A stretch of DNA of 64,000 nt from Cylindrospermum stagnale PCC 7417 (GCF_000317535.1 NC_019757.1:3995501-4059500); one strand, 5' to 3'. Numbered from the stretch's first letter, positions 19,589-29,628 are shown. Program-made: numbers and translations. Notes: generated by a model not told the origin, from the sequence alone.

Positions 19589-21982
19589 TTGAAACGAGCA
19601 TTGAAAAAGAGAGTGAAGGCTGTGTTGAAAAATAACCCCAGCAGTGATGATGCCCCGGTAGAGCATTTAAATGTGATAAATCCCAAAGTAAACCGCCGGG
19701 CGCGAACCCAAGCCGCCATGATTGGCTTGGCAATCTCCATGGGAGCAACCAGCCTTTTGGTGACTCGACAAAGCGATCAAGCCCAAGCAGCAGCCCCTGT
19801 AGGCAGTCAAAAGGCAGCCTCAACAATTCCTGCTGCTTCTGAGACTGAGGTGAAATTTGCCACCACAAAGCTGGAGTCAAGCGCCGTCTCAACAGCGAGC
19901 GTGCCTGAAAATCCTGTCATAGTGGAACCAACAGCAGTTTCACAAGTGCCTGGGCTTGAAGCTAAATGGCAAATTGCCGCCAGTAGCATGGCTGTGCAAG
20001 TTCCTGCATCAGAAGCAATTTCCAGATCAACAGTAGCTGACAAAAATACGGTCTACATCCAGCCCCAAGTAGCAAAGGGACTGAGTGATACTAACACGAC
20101 AGTTCAGGGCACAGTACAAACAGCCAAGCAGCTGTCTGAGCCATCACAACAATTCTCTAGCCCTGAGGGTGTTGCTGGTGGTCAACCCTCATCGGTGATT
20201 GTGAATACAGCCAGTGATGAAGTTAATGCACAACTAAAGGCGCAGCAAGAATTTGCCCTAAATCGCTTACAGGAAAAATCGAACCGTTTAAGAAAGAGTT
20301 TGGCTCAGTTGCAGTCTGGGGAAACCAAAAACTCATCACAAGCTGGTATTGAATTGGCACAGCCGACGACTGTAGCCGAGAGCACTGTAAAAGCACCGTC
20401 GGAATCTGTCACTGATGCCAGCAAATCCAGCCTGATATCAAAGTTAAAACAGAACAAAGAGACGAGTGCGGCGATGCAGCAATTACCAATGCCTGCACCA
20501 GCTACACCAAAAGTTGCCGCACCGTCGGCTCGCACAGCCTACGAAGTTAAGCCGGGAGATACCTTAGCAGCGATCGCTAGCAATCACGGTACTTCAGTTT
20601 CAGAACTAGTTAAGGCGAATAATCTAGCCAATCCCAATCAACTGCAAATCAGTCAAAAACTGATGATTCCTGTTGCTGGGTTAGAGCGTAGTACTGTTGC
20701 CCAGCCACAGGTAGTAACTCAGCCTACCGTTGCCCAGACCAGCAGCACTTTTACTATAGTGACTCCCTCTGTGAATGCGGCTAGTATCAAAGCCAATCTG
20801 CCTGTAGCTTCACAGTTACCAGTTATTGCCGATAACACCAATGTTACCGTCCCCACACAGGTAACTATAAATAATCAGATTCAGGCAAATACTGCTAATG
20901 CGATCGCTTCCAGCGGGGCGCAGCCCATCGCGAACAGCGGGGCGTTGCCCATCGCCGACCGCACTGCAATCCGCGCGATCGCACCAGAAACAGCCCCTGA
21001 TAATTCTTATGGTGTAGGCGGCGATACCCCAGTACCAAAGGCTTTTACCGAATATCAGCTGGCTCAAAAACCAACTCAAAAGGTAGCCAAGGGAAAAAGT
21101 AACGAGCGTCTCCGAAGCTTACAAGCAGAAATTGAGAGATTGCGGCAGAAATACCGTGCTCAACAGTCTGGTACAGCTACGCCAGAAGTTACCGAAATCG
21201 ACACTGCGGTAAGCGAGAGTGCCGCAATACCGATTCCTGTGATGAAATCCAGGGATTTCGCGGCATCTAGCCCCTTCTCGCAACCAAACGCCGTGCAGAT
21301 TCCGGTTCCCAGACCAATTCTGCCCAGCTATAGCGCCCAACCGGTTAAGCCCTTATTCCGCGCTACTCAACCGGCTAACGAACCAATCAATCCAGAGTTT
21401 CTGTCAAATCAAGGGGGTTCGCGGTGGTCTCCCTCCCGCGCTAGGTTAGGAACACCTAAGAGCGGTGTAAATGCTGCTGATTCCTTAGGAAAAATGCGGG
21501 GAACCACCGTTTCTCCACAGTTACCACCTTTGGCAGCAGTGGATCAATACCTACCCAGAGCGATTGACCCAGCAGCTACACCCAACCCGTCTAGCTTCTC
21601 CACGGCTTACATTTGGCCAGCAAAGGGTGTTCTCACCTCTGGCTACGGCTGGCGCTGGGGCAGAATGCACAAGGGAATTGATATTGCTAACTCCACCGGT
21701 ACACCGATTTATGCAGCGGCTGAGGGTGTAGTAGAAAAAGCAGGCTGGAACAACGGTGGCTACGGCAACCTCGTTGATATCCGCCATTCTGATGGCACCC
21801 TGACTCGCTATGGTCACAACAGCCGAATTTTGGTGCAAGTAGGTCAACAAGTGCAGCAAGGGCAAACAATTGCTGCAATGGGTAGCACTGGTTTCAGCAC
21901 AGGCCCCCACACCCACTTTGAAGTCCATACAGCAGCCAAGAAGGCAGTCAACCCCATCGCCTTCCTGCCTGCTCGCCTGTAA
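19589..21982 (+). CDS. LysM/M23 murein endopeptidase
   Basis: A 797-aa envelope protein. A basic N-terminus is followed by one hydrophobic segment (about residues 45-62) that anchors or exports it. A long Ala/Ser/Gln-rich region precedes a LysM module at about 317-362 (YEVKPGDTLAAIASNHG) that binds peptidoglycan. The C-terminal M23/LytM peptidase (about 690-795) has a complete zinc site: MHKGIDIAN (His and Asp) and HTHFEV. The start is TTG at 19589, supported by TAGGAGGT ending 5 nt upstream. An upstream in-frame TTG at 19526 lacks such a site. It probably cleaves peptide cross-links during growth or septum and hormogonium remodelling. Confidence 0.9.
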   Translation: MKRALKKRVKAVLKNNPSSDDAPVEHLNVINPKVNRRARTQAAMIGLAISMGATSLLVTRQSDQAQAAAPVGSQKAASTIPAASETEVKFATTKLESSAVSTASVPENPVIVEPTAVSQVPGLEAKWQIAASSMAVQVPASEAISRSTVADKNTVYIQPQVAKGLSDTNTTVQGTVQTAKQLSEPSQQFSSPEGVAGGQPSSVIVNTASDEVNAQLKAQQEFALNRLQEKSNRLRKSLAQLQSGETKNSSQAGIELAQPTTVAESTVKAPSESVTDASKSSLISKLKQNKETSAAMQQLPMPAPATPKVAAPSARTAYEVKPGDTLAAIASNHGTSVSELVKANNLANPNQLQISQKLMIPVAGLERSTVAQPQVVTQPTVAQTSSTFTIVTPSVNAASIKANLPVASQLPVIADNTNVTVPTQVTINNQIQANTANAIASSGAQPIANSGALPIADRTAIRAIAPETAPDNSYGVGGDTPVPKAFTEYQLAQKPTQKVAKGKSNERLRSLQAEIERLRQKYRAQQSGTATPEVTEIDTAVSESAAIPIPVMKSRDFAASSPFSQPNAVQIPVPRPILPSYSAQPVKPLFRATQPANEPINPEFLSNQGGSRWSPSRARLGTPKSGVNAADSLGKMRGTTVSPQLPPLAAVDQYLPRAIDPAATPNPSSFSTAYIWPAKGVLTSGYGWRWGRMHKGIDIANSTGTPIYAAAEGVVEKAGWNNGGYGNLVDIRHSDGTLTRYGHNSRILVQVGQQVQQGQTIAAMGSTGFSTGPHTHFEVHTAAKKAVNPIAFLPARL

Positions 21983-22021
21983 TTTCTAGTTGTCTGCAAC
22001 TTAATAATTGTCTTGTTCTTT

Positions 22022-22044
22022 GAGGGGGATTTTCTCCCTCTTTT
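22022..22044 (+). terminator. Terminator after the LysM/M23 gene
   Basis: GAGGGGG, a short AT loop and CTCCCTC form a stem followed by TTTTA. It lies 40 bp after the peptidase stop codon and before the tRNA gene. Confidence 0.7.
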
Positions 22045-22129
22045 ATTTTATTTAGACAAAAATTTTTGACTTGGGAATTGCCACAGCCAAATTTGTATGT
22101 TATCTTAATAGAAGTTGATAAAACAACAT

Positions 22130-22203
22130 GGCTCAGTAGCTCAGTTGGTTAGAGTACGGGACTCATAAGCCTGGGGTCGTCAGTTCAAATCTGACCTGAG
22201 CCA
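22130..22203 (+). tRNA. tRNA-Met (CAT), elongator type
   Basis: A 74-nt cloverleaf. The acceptor stem GGCTCAG pairs with CTGAGCC, the discriminator base is A, the D-arm contains AGTTGGTTA, the anticodon loop is CTCATAA with CAT at 22164-22166, and the T-arm contains GTTCAAATC. The 3' CCA is not encoded. The first acceptor base pair is a normal G-C, unlike the mismatch typical of initiator tRNA, so I call the elongator form. A lysidine-modified tRNA-Ile is the alternative for a CAT anticodon. Confidence 0.93.
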
Positions 22204-22294
22204 TTTTAAAAATTCAGTCTTAGCAAAGATTTAAGCCGACAGTCGAAGTTTTACGACTATATGGCTTTTTGCTGTAAATACCTTAATCCTACAG

Positions 22295-22322
22295 GTAGAG
22301 ACGTTGCATGCAACGTCTCTAC
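22295..22322. repeat. 28-bp perfect palindrome (GTAGAGACGT family)
   Basis: GTAGAGACGTTGCA is joined directly to its exact reverse complement, giving a 28-bp palindrome between the tRNA and the dynamin gene. A sister copy with CCATGG at its centre lies inside the U32 peptidase gene at 43195-43222. This is a dispersed cyanobacterial repeat type. Confidence 0.85.
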
Positions 22323-22337
22323 AGGTTGGAATGGTCT

Positions 22338-24878
22338 TTATAAATTAGTAGATTTATTGACGATAACTTCCAACTCATTCTGCACGCGCTCAAGTTCTTG
22401 GCGTTTTTGATAAATAAAGGCTTTTTCAACTTCGCGTTGTTCTAGGGTTTCTTGCTCAATTCTATCTTGTTGTTCTATCAGATTTTCGCAAAGTGATATA
22501 GCTTGATCAATAACAGAAAGAAAAGATTCAATTCTGCTTTCAAGTATTGAACTAATATATTGGTTTATTTCTTCTAAGATTTGATTTTTTGAATCTACAA
22601 ATTTTGATAAACCCGATTCAATAATTTTTTGCTTGATTCCTGTATCTTGTTGTTCATCAACTCCTTTTATAAAATTATTAACCCCAAATATTATTGGTGC
22701 AAGAAGTATTAAACCACTTGATGCTAAAACAACATAAGTTAACACATTTACCGACCATCTTCCTAATGTACCAAAAAATGGCTTTGTATCTATATTAACT
22801 AGATCATAATTAATGCATCCACTTAATCTAGTATTAATATTTTTGTCTATTATTTCTAATTTTGTATTTAATTCATGGGTCTCTTGTAAAATTCTATCGT
22901 TTAAAATTTCTAAATGTTTTTCTATGATCTTACTCAAACTATATTTCTGCCATAGATTTAATGTAGATTTTAAATCTTCCAAAAATTGACTTGTATATTC
23001 CTTTATTAATTCCTTTTGTTCAAATAATCTGGAATGTTTAGAACTCCATGTAACTGATCTCTTTGCTAATTCTTCTGGTAATTCACTATACCATTTATGC
23101 CAAGCTTCATGAGCTTCGTTAACTGCTTGATTTTTCAGTTGTTCTGCAAAACTTCGGAGTTTCAATTCGCGTCCGCTTATTGAACCAATTTTTTCTAGAA
23201 CTTCTAATTTTTCAGCTTTAGAAAGAGATATTTTGCCTTCTAAAACTTTGTTATATTGAATGAGTAAATCTAAAGATTTTGCAATTAAGCTATCCAATTC
23301 ATTAACGGAACGCTTAATTTTTATTGCTCCGCGTTCAAAAGTCAAAAATCTTTCCAAAGACTGAGTAAAATATTTAAATGATTTCAAATATTCATCATCA
23401 TCCCTATTCTGTATTGATTTTAATGCTTTTTTTGCAGAAATATAATGAACACGTTTTTCACCTGCTGTAATGAGTAATTTTTCAGATTCAACAAAGGTTT
23501 CAAGTCGCTTTTTCACATATTGGTGATCTTCTTCATTATCCAACATATCCATGAAATTAACTAATATAAAAAGATTCTCAGCCGCGTTTTTACTTTCACT
23601 GTTATTAAGTTGATATCTCACATCTTTTATTAATTCTTTTTCTTTTTCGGTCAGAAGATGCACTGCATTAGTTAAGAAAATTACTGCATCTGTCTCTTTA
23701 AGTAGTTTGTACGTAATAGCAGTTCTATCAGGATGTTCATTCAAACCAGGTGAATCAACAATTTCTACACCACTTTTACATAAAGCTAATTCAGGATGTT
23801 CAAAAATAATTTCCTCAAGATCAGATTGTAATAATTCATCACTACGATGTTCTACAGCAGCTTCTTTAGAAATTGCAGCTTTTACTTTATACTGATCAAG
23901 AGGAATTTCCTCACTTCTTCCGTCTTTATAGAGACAAATTACTCGTTTTTGAGTCCCATATTTTAGAACTGTTACTGTACCACTACAAGGAATTGCTCTT
24001 ACTGGTTGAATTTCTTCACCCACTAAAGCATTTAGCAAGGTTGATTTTCCATTACTAAATTCCCCTACTACTGCTAATCTGAACCTCTGGGATTTTATTC
24101 TGAGAGATACTTCTGCAATCTCTCCTATCAAACTTTGCGGTATAAAACCACGTTTTCTAAATTCCTGAATTATATTGGTAATTTGATAACAAAAATATTG
24201 TAATTTCTTACGATATTCTTGGAACTTTTTCAACTCATCATAAGATAGGGGTGCGGTCTGTTCATCTGTTTCTATTTCTATTTTTGCAGGTAAAGTATCT
24301 AAAATATAATTAGCAGCCTCAATCAATGCAGTATCTAGAGCATAAAAACGATCAGTCGCAAGCAAAAATTTTACTTCCTCTAAAGCATCTGGATCTACAT
24401 TTACATCATGCGTAAATCCAGCTTCTAATATGGCTAAGTGCTGAGAGTCAATACCCAGCCGATAAGCAACTGTTTCGATATAATTTTTCTCGTGTAAATT
24501 AATGTCATTATCTACAAATGACATTTCATAGCCAAGACTAATCAAAATCAGCCTTTCTGAATTTGTCAGCATATCTGTTAGAGTTATAAATTCTGGAGAA
24601 TCTGCATAAATCTGATGCAGTTTTATTCCTGAACTTACATATCTCATTATTAGGTTTAGTATTGTCATTGGTGATTTTATGAAACGCTGGAGAATTTTTT
24701 CCCAGCATTGCTTTTCCTGTTCTGTTGCCATGCCATCTGCATCTGCTACACCACGTAGAATTACTATTAAAGATGCTAAAAATATAATTAAAGGTGTTAT
24801 ATCCTGTTGACTCAGCCTTACACCACTAATCTCTTTTAATAACTCAACAGTTTCAGAGGTAACTCGTGAAGTTTCCAT
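22338..24878 (-). CDS. Dynamin-like GTPase with N-terminal TerB-like domain
   Basis: An 846-aa protein. Residues 30-175 resemble the TerB (tellurite-resistance) helical fold (ADADGMATEQEK, DNDINLHEKN). A dynamin-type G domain follows, with P-loop GEFSNGKST at 272-280, G2 Thr in CSGTVTV, G3 in VDSPGLNE and G4-like NFMD. Long helical stalk sequence occupies 510-700, a hydrophobic membrane segment lies near 720-745 (VLASSGLILLAPIIFG), and the tail is coiled coil. Bacterial dynamins remodel membranes, and several protect against phage by acting on the membrane. It is transcribed divergently from the unknown gene at 25193, 314 bp away. Low GC compared with neighbouring core genes hints at an accessory origin. 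Confidence 0.88.
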   Translation of the reverse strand: METSRVTSETVELLKEISGVRLSQQDITPLIIFLASLIVILRGVADADGMATEQEKQCWEKILQRFIKSPMTILNLIMRYVSSGIKLHQIYADSPEFITLTDMLTNSERLILISLGYEMSFVDNDINLHEKNYIETVAYRLGIDSQHLAILEAGFTHDVNVDPDALEEVKFLLATDRFYALDTALIEAANYILDTLPAKIEIETDEQTAPLSYDELKKFQEYRKKLQYFCYQITNIIQEFRKRGFIPQSLIGEIAEVSLRIKSQRFRLAVVGEFSNGKSTLLNALVGEEIQPVRAIPCSGTVTVLKYGTQKRVICLYKDGRSEEIPLDQYKVKAAISKEAAVEHRSDELLQSDLEEIIFEHPELALCKSGVEIVDSPGLNEHPDRTAITYKLLKETDAVIFLTNAVHLLTEKEKELIKDVRYQLNNSESKNAAENLFILVNFMDMLDNEEDHQYVKKRLETFVESEKLLITAGEKRVHYISAKKALKSIQNRDDDEYLKSFKYFTQSLERFLTFERGAIKIKRSVNELDSLIAKSLDLLIQYNKVLEGKISLSKAEKLEVLEKIGSISGRELKLRSFAEQLKNQAVNEAHEAWHKWYSELPEELAKRSVTWSSKHSRLFEQKELIKEYTSQFLEDLKSTLNLWQKYSLSKIIEKHLEILNDRILQETHELNTKLEIIDKNINTRLSGCINYDLVNIDTKPFFGTLGRWSVNVLTYVVLASSGLILLAPIIFGVNNFIKGVDEQQDTGIKQKIIESGLSKFVDSKNQILEEINQYISSILESRIESFLSVIDQAISLCENLIEQQDRIEQETLEQREVEKAFIYQKRQELERVQNELEVIVNKSTNL

Positions 24879-25192
24879 AAAAATTTCTCGTTTATATAGT
24901 ATTTTATCCCTGTTCTGTCACTCTCCGAAAACATTTGCCATTTCTGAATTCTAGAGCTTTTATCTACCAAGCGATTGCACAATTTCTTTCTAATAACAAA
25001 TACAAAACCCATTTTTTTCTAATAGGATAGCTTGGATTGATTGGTTGATAAGGCTTCCAGAGATTGCCCTCCCGGAAAGTGACAGAAGAGGGATAAGATA
25101 ATTATTCCCTAATTGAATCAAAATTAACCTATTTACCGCACAATTACGGTTTTTGGTATTGGAAATGGTCAGTTAAGCTAATAATATTACAT
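24879..25192. other. Divergent intergenic region, dynamin/unknown gene
   Basis: About 314 AT-rich base pairs between two divergent starts. No gene or specific operator was recognised. A shared regulatory region is implied only by the arrangement. Confidence 0.4.
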
Positions 25193-26494
25193 ATGAATCC
25201 ACTAAATACTAATATGCAGTTTCAATTTGAACCCATAATTCAATCCAGCATTGATGCTGGTAAATATGAACAAGTATTTAGTAAGGTTGGTGTACCTCTA
25301 AGTATGGCTAGAGATCCTGTTACTGGTCGGTTTGTTGCTCATGCTATTGGTGCTAATGTCAACGACAGCCCATTAGTACCACTAGTATCTACTCCTAATT
25401 TCCTGAAAGCTGGTGTACAGATGTATCAAAATCAGCAAAATTTTACAGCAGTGATGGGTAGCTTGCAAACTATACAAAGTAGTCTGGGAGTGTTACAAGC
25501 TACAACCGCTTTGATTGGTGTGGGAACAGTTGCAGGTGTAGCATTAACAGCAGTGAATTTACATCAAACACTCAAATTGAGGAAAGAAGTTGAGCAAATG
25601 CGGCTGGAGGTCAAAAATGGCTTTATTGACTTGAAACAAGCCTTAAAAGACCAAGGAGCGGAAATCAGGCAATTAATTGAGCAGGTAGCCCAAGATATTA
25701 AATTTGAACAACATCGCACGATTTTAGTTAGGGCGTATGGGTTGTTTATCCAGGCTATAAACCGTTTTCGTTCAGCGATGCAATTGCAAGATATCAGCCG
25801 GAGAAATGCTGAAATTGATGCTGTGAGAGGAATGTTATTTGAGGCTTTAGCAGATTACACTAACCCGCATTTATTAGCAGAAACTTGTGCGGCTGGACAA
25901 CTCCGCAGGCTAGAATGCTCTTGGGCTATTGAACAGACGATTATTGCGACTTATCAAGTACAGAATGAAGTTTCAGCGGTGTGTGATCGCCTTTTGCAAC
26001 TACAAGATAAAATCTGTGAAGATGCTATCACCGTGATTAACCGCTGCGAATCAGATGACGAGCTTGATTTTCTCTTTCCCGAAATTACCCGCATTCGCAA
26101 CCATGATTTAGTCCTAATCAACTCATGGCAAAATCATGTTGATTGGTTAAAATCCCTTTCCCCATCAGAATTAAAACTTTTAAATAGCTCTGATTTCAAT
26201 AATTCAGAAACTAACCAAACCCTCACAGCTTCAGAAATCCCCCCCGAACAATTAATATACGAAAATTTAGCAGAAAAGTCTCATTTCTACTCCCTGCGTG
26301 ACCAATTATTATTTATGTTCGAGCCTGATCTACGTCGAGAGTATGAAATTTATGTTAGTCAGCAAGCGGCAGACTCTGGATATAAAACATTAGTTAAATC
26401 CAATTTACAACAAGCATCTAATTTAACAGTTGCTAATTTTTTTCACTACTTTAATATTAGAGATGAATCAGAAAATAAGCTGTTTAAAGCATAA
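25193..26494 (+). CDS. Unknown protein with a Gly/Ala-rich hydrophobic segment
   Basis: A 433-aa protein I do not recognise. Visible parts: an N-terminal region with KVGVPLSMARDPVTGRFVAHA; a hydrophobic Ala/Val/Gly segment at about 95-127 (ALIGVGTVAGVALTAVNL) that could enter a membrane; a heptad-rich helical stretch at about 127-180 (LRKEVEQMRLEVKNGF); and a mostly helical C-terminal half. No enzyme motif was seen. The hydrophobic-plus-coiled-coil build resembles membrane-acting partner proteins. It stands divergently next to the TerB-dynamin gene, so a joint membrane function is possible but unproven. Confidence 0.7.
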   Translation: MNPLNTNMQFQFEPIIQSSIDAGKYEQVFSKVGVPLSMARDPVTGRFVAHAIGANVNDSPLVPLVSTPNFLKAGVQMYQNQQNFTAVMGSLQTIQSSLGVLQATTALIGVGTVAGVALTAVNLHQTLKLRKEVEQMRLEVKNGFIDLKQALKDQGAEIRQLIEQVAQDIKFEQHRTILVRAYGLFIQAINRFRSAMQLQDISRRNAEIDAVRGMLFEALADYTNPHLLAETCAAGQLRRLECSWAIEQTIIATYQVQNEVSAVCDRLLQLQDKICEDAITVINRCESDDELDFLFPEITRIRNHDLVLINSWQNHVDWLKSLSPSELKLLNSSDFNNSETNQTLTASEIPPEQLIYENLAEKSHFYSLRDQLLFMFEPDLRREYEIYVSQQAADSGYKTLVKSNLQQASNLTVANFFHYFNIRDESENKLFKA

Positions 26495-26497
26495 TTA

Positions 26498-26518
26498 GGG
26501 CGGGCAAGATGCCCACCC
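26498..26518. repeat. Hairpin repeat after the unknown gene
   Basis: GGGCGGGC and GCCCACCC pair with one mismatch around an AAGAT loop just after the stop codon. It is a common dispersed cyanobacterial hairpin and may also terminate transcription, though no strong T-run follows. Confidence 0.6.
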
Positions 26519-26669
26519 CACAAGAGTTTTATGTTATGAGTAGTTGACACAATAACTACCATCAAATTGATAATTGGTAACCCATAAAAAACGAAAACAT
26601 TTACTATATATCTCTCCTTCATTCCTCTGGTGCGCCTCTGCGTGAAACGAAAAGCATTTACACAAGAAA

Positions 26670-28694
26670 TCATTTAAAATGACGAATTACTTCAGCCACA
26701 GACCAAGCTTGGGCGATCGCACCTTTAGCTAGATGCGGCGCATCCCCATCAAAAATTTCCGAGATAGAATTAATACAAGCACTAGATAGAAAATGGTCTA
26801 GCAAAGGTTGCCAATCAAAAGGTATTGGCGCTTCTGGGTAAAAACGCTGCCAAGCGCGGATATAAGGGCCAATCAGCCAACCCCAAACAGTGCCTTGGTG
26901 ATATGCGCGATCGCGTTTTTGCACATTGCCCTCATATATCCCGATATATTCAGAATCCCCCGGATCGAGGCTGCGAAGACCATAGGGAGTAAGCAAACTA
27001 GAAGTAGCCAAATCCAGTATCTGTTGTCCCTGCTGTGAATCAAACCCGCAATGGTGCAGGGATAGCGCCAAAACTGCATTCGGGCGAATTTGAGAATTGC
27101 GGCGATCGTCCAACTCAATGGTGTCGTACAAATAGCCTAGCTGAGGATTCCAGAACTTTTGCAAGGAGGCTTTAACCCGTTGTGCTTGCTGGGTGTAACG
27201 CTGTGCCTGTTTAGCAAGACGCACCGGTTCGCCCAAATCAAGCTGGCTCAACCGTTCTGCCCACTGACTCATCCAACATAAAGCCGAATACCACAAGGCA
27301 TTAATTTCCACTGGCTTGCCGTGACGGGGTGTAACAGGCTGCCCCCCAAGTACCACATCCATCCAGGTAAGAGCTACACCGGGAGCATCCCAACCAACTA
27401 ACTCATCAGTAGCATCGACGTGAATATTGTAGCGGGTACCACCAACAAAGGCTTTGTGAATTTGCTGTACTACCGGGAATTGCTCTGCTAGAAACTGCCA
27501 GTCTTGGGTAGCTTCTAAGTAAAGCCCTAAAGTTTCAATCCACCACAACGCTGCATCAATACTGTTGTAAAAAGGTTCGCTATCGACATCGGGAAAAGCG
27601 TTAGGTATCAAACCCTGGCGACAATAACGCCCAAATGTTTGCAACACTCCTTTTGCTAAGTCAAAGCGTTTTGGGACTAGTGCCAATCCTGGTAAAGCAA
27701 TCAAGGTATCGCGCCCCCAATCATTAAACCAGTGATACCCAGCAATGACAGTAGGCCCAGCAATTGAGGCTCGATAAACGATAAATTGATCGCTGGCTCT
27801 GAGTAGTTTCTGCCAGATTGAGGATTGGAGATTGGTAATTGTCTTTGTACTATCTGAATTCTGCTGCTCAAATCGAAAAATTTGCGAGAGTCTTTCTTGC
27901 TCTGCCGCTACAGCTTCGGCAAAGGCTGTGGAGGTGAGAACAGCTTGCTGTGAGTCGGCAAAACCTACCCGTGCTTCTAGAGTGATTGTATCTCCCGTCT
28001 GGAGAGGGACTGTTAAGTAACCGGGGCTAAAGAGGTCTTCGCGATCGCCTAATCCTCGCTTTGTCTCCTCTGATAACCCATAATTCCAGTACCAAACTGT
28101 ATTTGGTTGATAGTTTCCTTTGGTCCACCGCAAGTGCCACGGGATGCCAAAGTTTCCAGCATAAATCGCTTGCAGACAAACTTGTTGTGGCCCAAGCAAT
28201 TGGGAAAACTGTAATTCCTGATCGCCATTTTGCTGATGGTGAAAATTGCGATCGCCGATCAGCAGTCGCAGCTTTAAAGTAGCTGCATCCTTACCCTGAT
28301 AGCGATACTGAATCAAAATCCGATGACTAAAAGATGCTTCTTTGGCCTCATCAGCTAACCCATAGGGCATCGCCAATTGTCTGGTTAATTGCCAGTTATC
28401 CTCACCCCAAATCCATTTGGGAACTGGGTTAATCTCAAAAGAGCGTAGCAGTTCGTAGCCGGTCGGCTCAATCTGACTACTACCCCATAAATTTGTACCC
28501 AAGGCGATAAATTTGTTCTTTACTTCTAGGCTCGCTTCCAAATGCGAAATCAGCAAGTTACGCCCAGAAGGTGGATTCATCGCGGCAAATAGCCAACCGT
28601 GATAGGTGCGCGTGCGGACATCAGAAACTGTACCACTAGCAAAACTGCCGAGGCCGTTGGTGAGTAACCATTCTCTTGTATCTAAATCAGCCAT
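26670..28694 (-). CDS. Amylo-alpha-1,6-glucosidase (glycogen debranching enzyme)
   Basis: A 674-aa cytoplasmic enzyme of the glycogen-debranching family, with an N-terminal sandwich domain (WLLTNGLGSFASGTVSD, RTYHGWLFAA) and a C-terminal (alpha/alpha)6 barrel (GYHWFNDWGRDTLIALPG, PNAFPDVDSEPFYNSIDAALWW, YHQGTVWGWLIGPY). It hydrolyses alpha-1,6 branch points and so mobilises glycogen. Together with glgC at 33 kb and the GH13 amylase at 36 kb it makes this a glycogen/maltodextrin-rich region, though the genes are not one operon. The stop lies 175 bp from the convergent unknown gene. Confidence 0.9.
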   Translation of the reverse strand: MADLDTREWLLTNGLGSFASGTVSDVRTRTYHGWLFAAMNPPSGRNLLISHLEASLEVKNKFIALGTNLWGSSQIEPTGYELLRSFEINPVPKWIWGEDNWQLTRQLAMPYGLADEAKEASFSHRILIQYRYQGKDAATLKLRLLIGDRNFHHQQNGDQELQFSQLLGPQQVCLQAIYAGNFGIPWHLRWTKGNYQPNTVWYWNYGLSEETKRGLGDREDLFSPGYLTVPLQTGDTITLEARVGFADSQQAVLTSTAFAEAVAAEQERLSQIFRFEQQNSDSTKTITNLQSSIWQKLLRASDQFIVYRASIAGPTVIAGYHWFNDWGRDTLIALPGLALVPKRFDLAKGVLQTFGRYCRQGLIPNAFPDVDSEPFYNSIDAALWWIETLGLYLEATQDWQFLAEQFPVVQQIHKAFVGGTRYNIHVDATDELVGWDAPGVALTWMDVVLGGQPVTPRHGKPVEINALWYSALCWMSQWAERLSQLDLGEPVRLAKQAQRYTQQAQRVKASLQKFWNPQLGYLYDTIELDDRRNSQIRPNAVLALSLHHCGFDSQQGQQILDLATSSLLTPYGLRSLDPGDSEYIGIYEGNVQKRDRAYHQGTVWGWLIGPYIRAWQRFYPEAPIPFDWQPLLDHFLSSACINSISEIFDGDAPHLAKGAIAQAWSVAEVIRHFK

Positions 28695-28832
28695 TTGCTA
28701 CTCAAAATCGTTATGACTATGATATAGTCGTTACAGATCGTAATTAAACTGTGACAGCGTAGATGGGTGAGTTTTACTTGACCCGAATTTCAACGCTAAA
28801 AGATGTATATAAGTTGAAGGAGAAATAGGTTA

Positions 28833-29444
28833 ATGTCCCTCACTTACGGAACAGAAGGATGCCTCCGCGTTGGTCAACAGGCTCCCGACTTTACAGCAAC
28901 AGCTGTAGTGGATCAGGAATTTAAGACAATTAAACTTTCCGACTATCGCGGCAAGTATGTTGTCCTGTTTTTCTATCCCTTAGACTTTACCTTTGTTTGC
29001 CCCACTGAAATCACAGCATTTAGCGATCGCTACGAAGAATTCAAGAAAATCAACACCGAAGTTCTTGGTGTTTCCGTTGATAGCGAGTTTTCTCACCTCG
29101 CTTGGATTCAAACTGATCGCAAGTCTGGTGGTGTCGGTGACTTAAATTATCCCCTAGTTTCTGACATCAAAAAAGAAATTAGCGCCGCTTATAACGTTCT
29201 TGACCCAGCAGCAGGTATTGCCTTGCGCGGTCTATTCCTGATCGACAAAGATGGTGTCATCCAGCACGCTACCATCAATAACCTAGCATTTGGTCGCAGC
29301 GTCGATGAAACCCTGCGGACATTACTAGCAATTCAGCACGTTCAATCTCACCCTGACGAAGTTTGCCCCGCTGGTTGGCAACCAGGAGACAAGACAATGA
29401 CTCCTGACCCAGTGAAGTCTAAAATCTACTTCTCTGCCGTCTAG
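28833..29444 (+). CDS. Typical 2-Cys peroxiredoxin
   Basis: A 203-aa thiol peroxidase reducing H2O2 and organic peroxides with electrons from thioredoxin. The peroxidatic Cys56 is in the canonical DFTFVCPTE, and the resolving Cys is in the C-terminal [20 protein letters not shown] and the LRGLFLID strand are family hallmarks. Residues [10 protein letters not shown] (GGLG-type) and a C-terminal tail suggest the eukaryote-like, overoxidation-sensitive type. AAGGAGAAA lies about 10 nt before the ATG. A second, distant peroxiredoxin follows after a repeat-filled gap. Confidence 0.93.
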   Translation: MSLTYGTEGCLRVGQQAPDFTATAVVDQEFKTIKLSDYRGKYVVLFFYPLDFTFVCPTEITAFSDRYEEFKKINTEVLGVSVDSEFSHLAWIQTDRKSGGVGDLNYPLVSDIKKEISAAYNVLDPAAGIALRGLFLIDKDGVIQHATINNLAFGRSVDETLRTLLAIQHVQSHPDEVCPAGWQPGDKTMTPDPVKSKIYFSAV

Positions 29445-29473
29445 ATTGCGGGACTCCTTGGACATCGCGAGAA

Positions 29474-29498
29474 AACTCCAACGCAGTTAGTTGGAGTT
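29474..29498 (+). terminator. Hairpin after the 2-Cys peroxiredoxin gene
   Basis: AACTCCAAC and GTTGGAGTT form a perfect 9-bp stem with a 7-nt loop, 30 bp after the stop codon. There is no T-run, so it could stabilise the mRNA 3' end or terminate weakly. Confidence 0.55.
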
Positions 29499-29533
29499 GA
29501 TAGCTCAGGACTTACGCAACTGGCACGGCGCAA

Positions 29534-29598
29534 GTAGGGTGCGTCAGATGTCAAAAATCTGTTTATTTGCCAGATTTATCGAGTCTGACGCACCCTAC
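29534..29598. repeat. Inverted repeat with GTAGGGTGCGTCAGA arms
   Basis: A perfect 15-bp arm, GTAGGGTGCGTCAGA, is repeated in reverse complement after 35 nt. GTAGGGTGCGT sequences are a widespread cyanobacterial repeat and recur near 4375 and 63042 in this window. Confidence 0.75.
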
Positions 29599-29628
29599 AA
29601 TCGATGTTTATTGTGACACGCAGCTTTA

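Noticed and set aside
22130-26494. tRNA-Met with downstream genes as an integrated genomic island
   Set aside because: No integrase and no direct repeat of the tRNA 3' end were found in the window, so integration cannot be supported.
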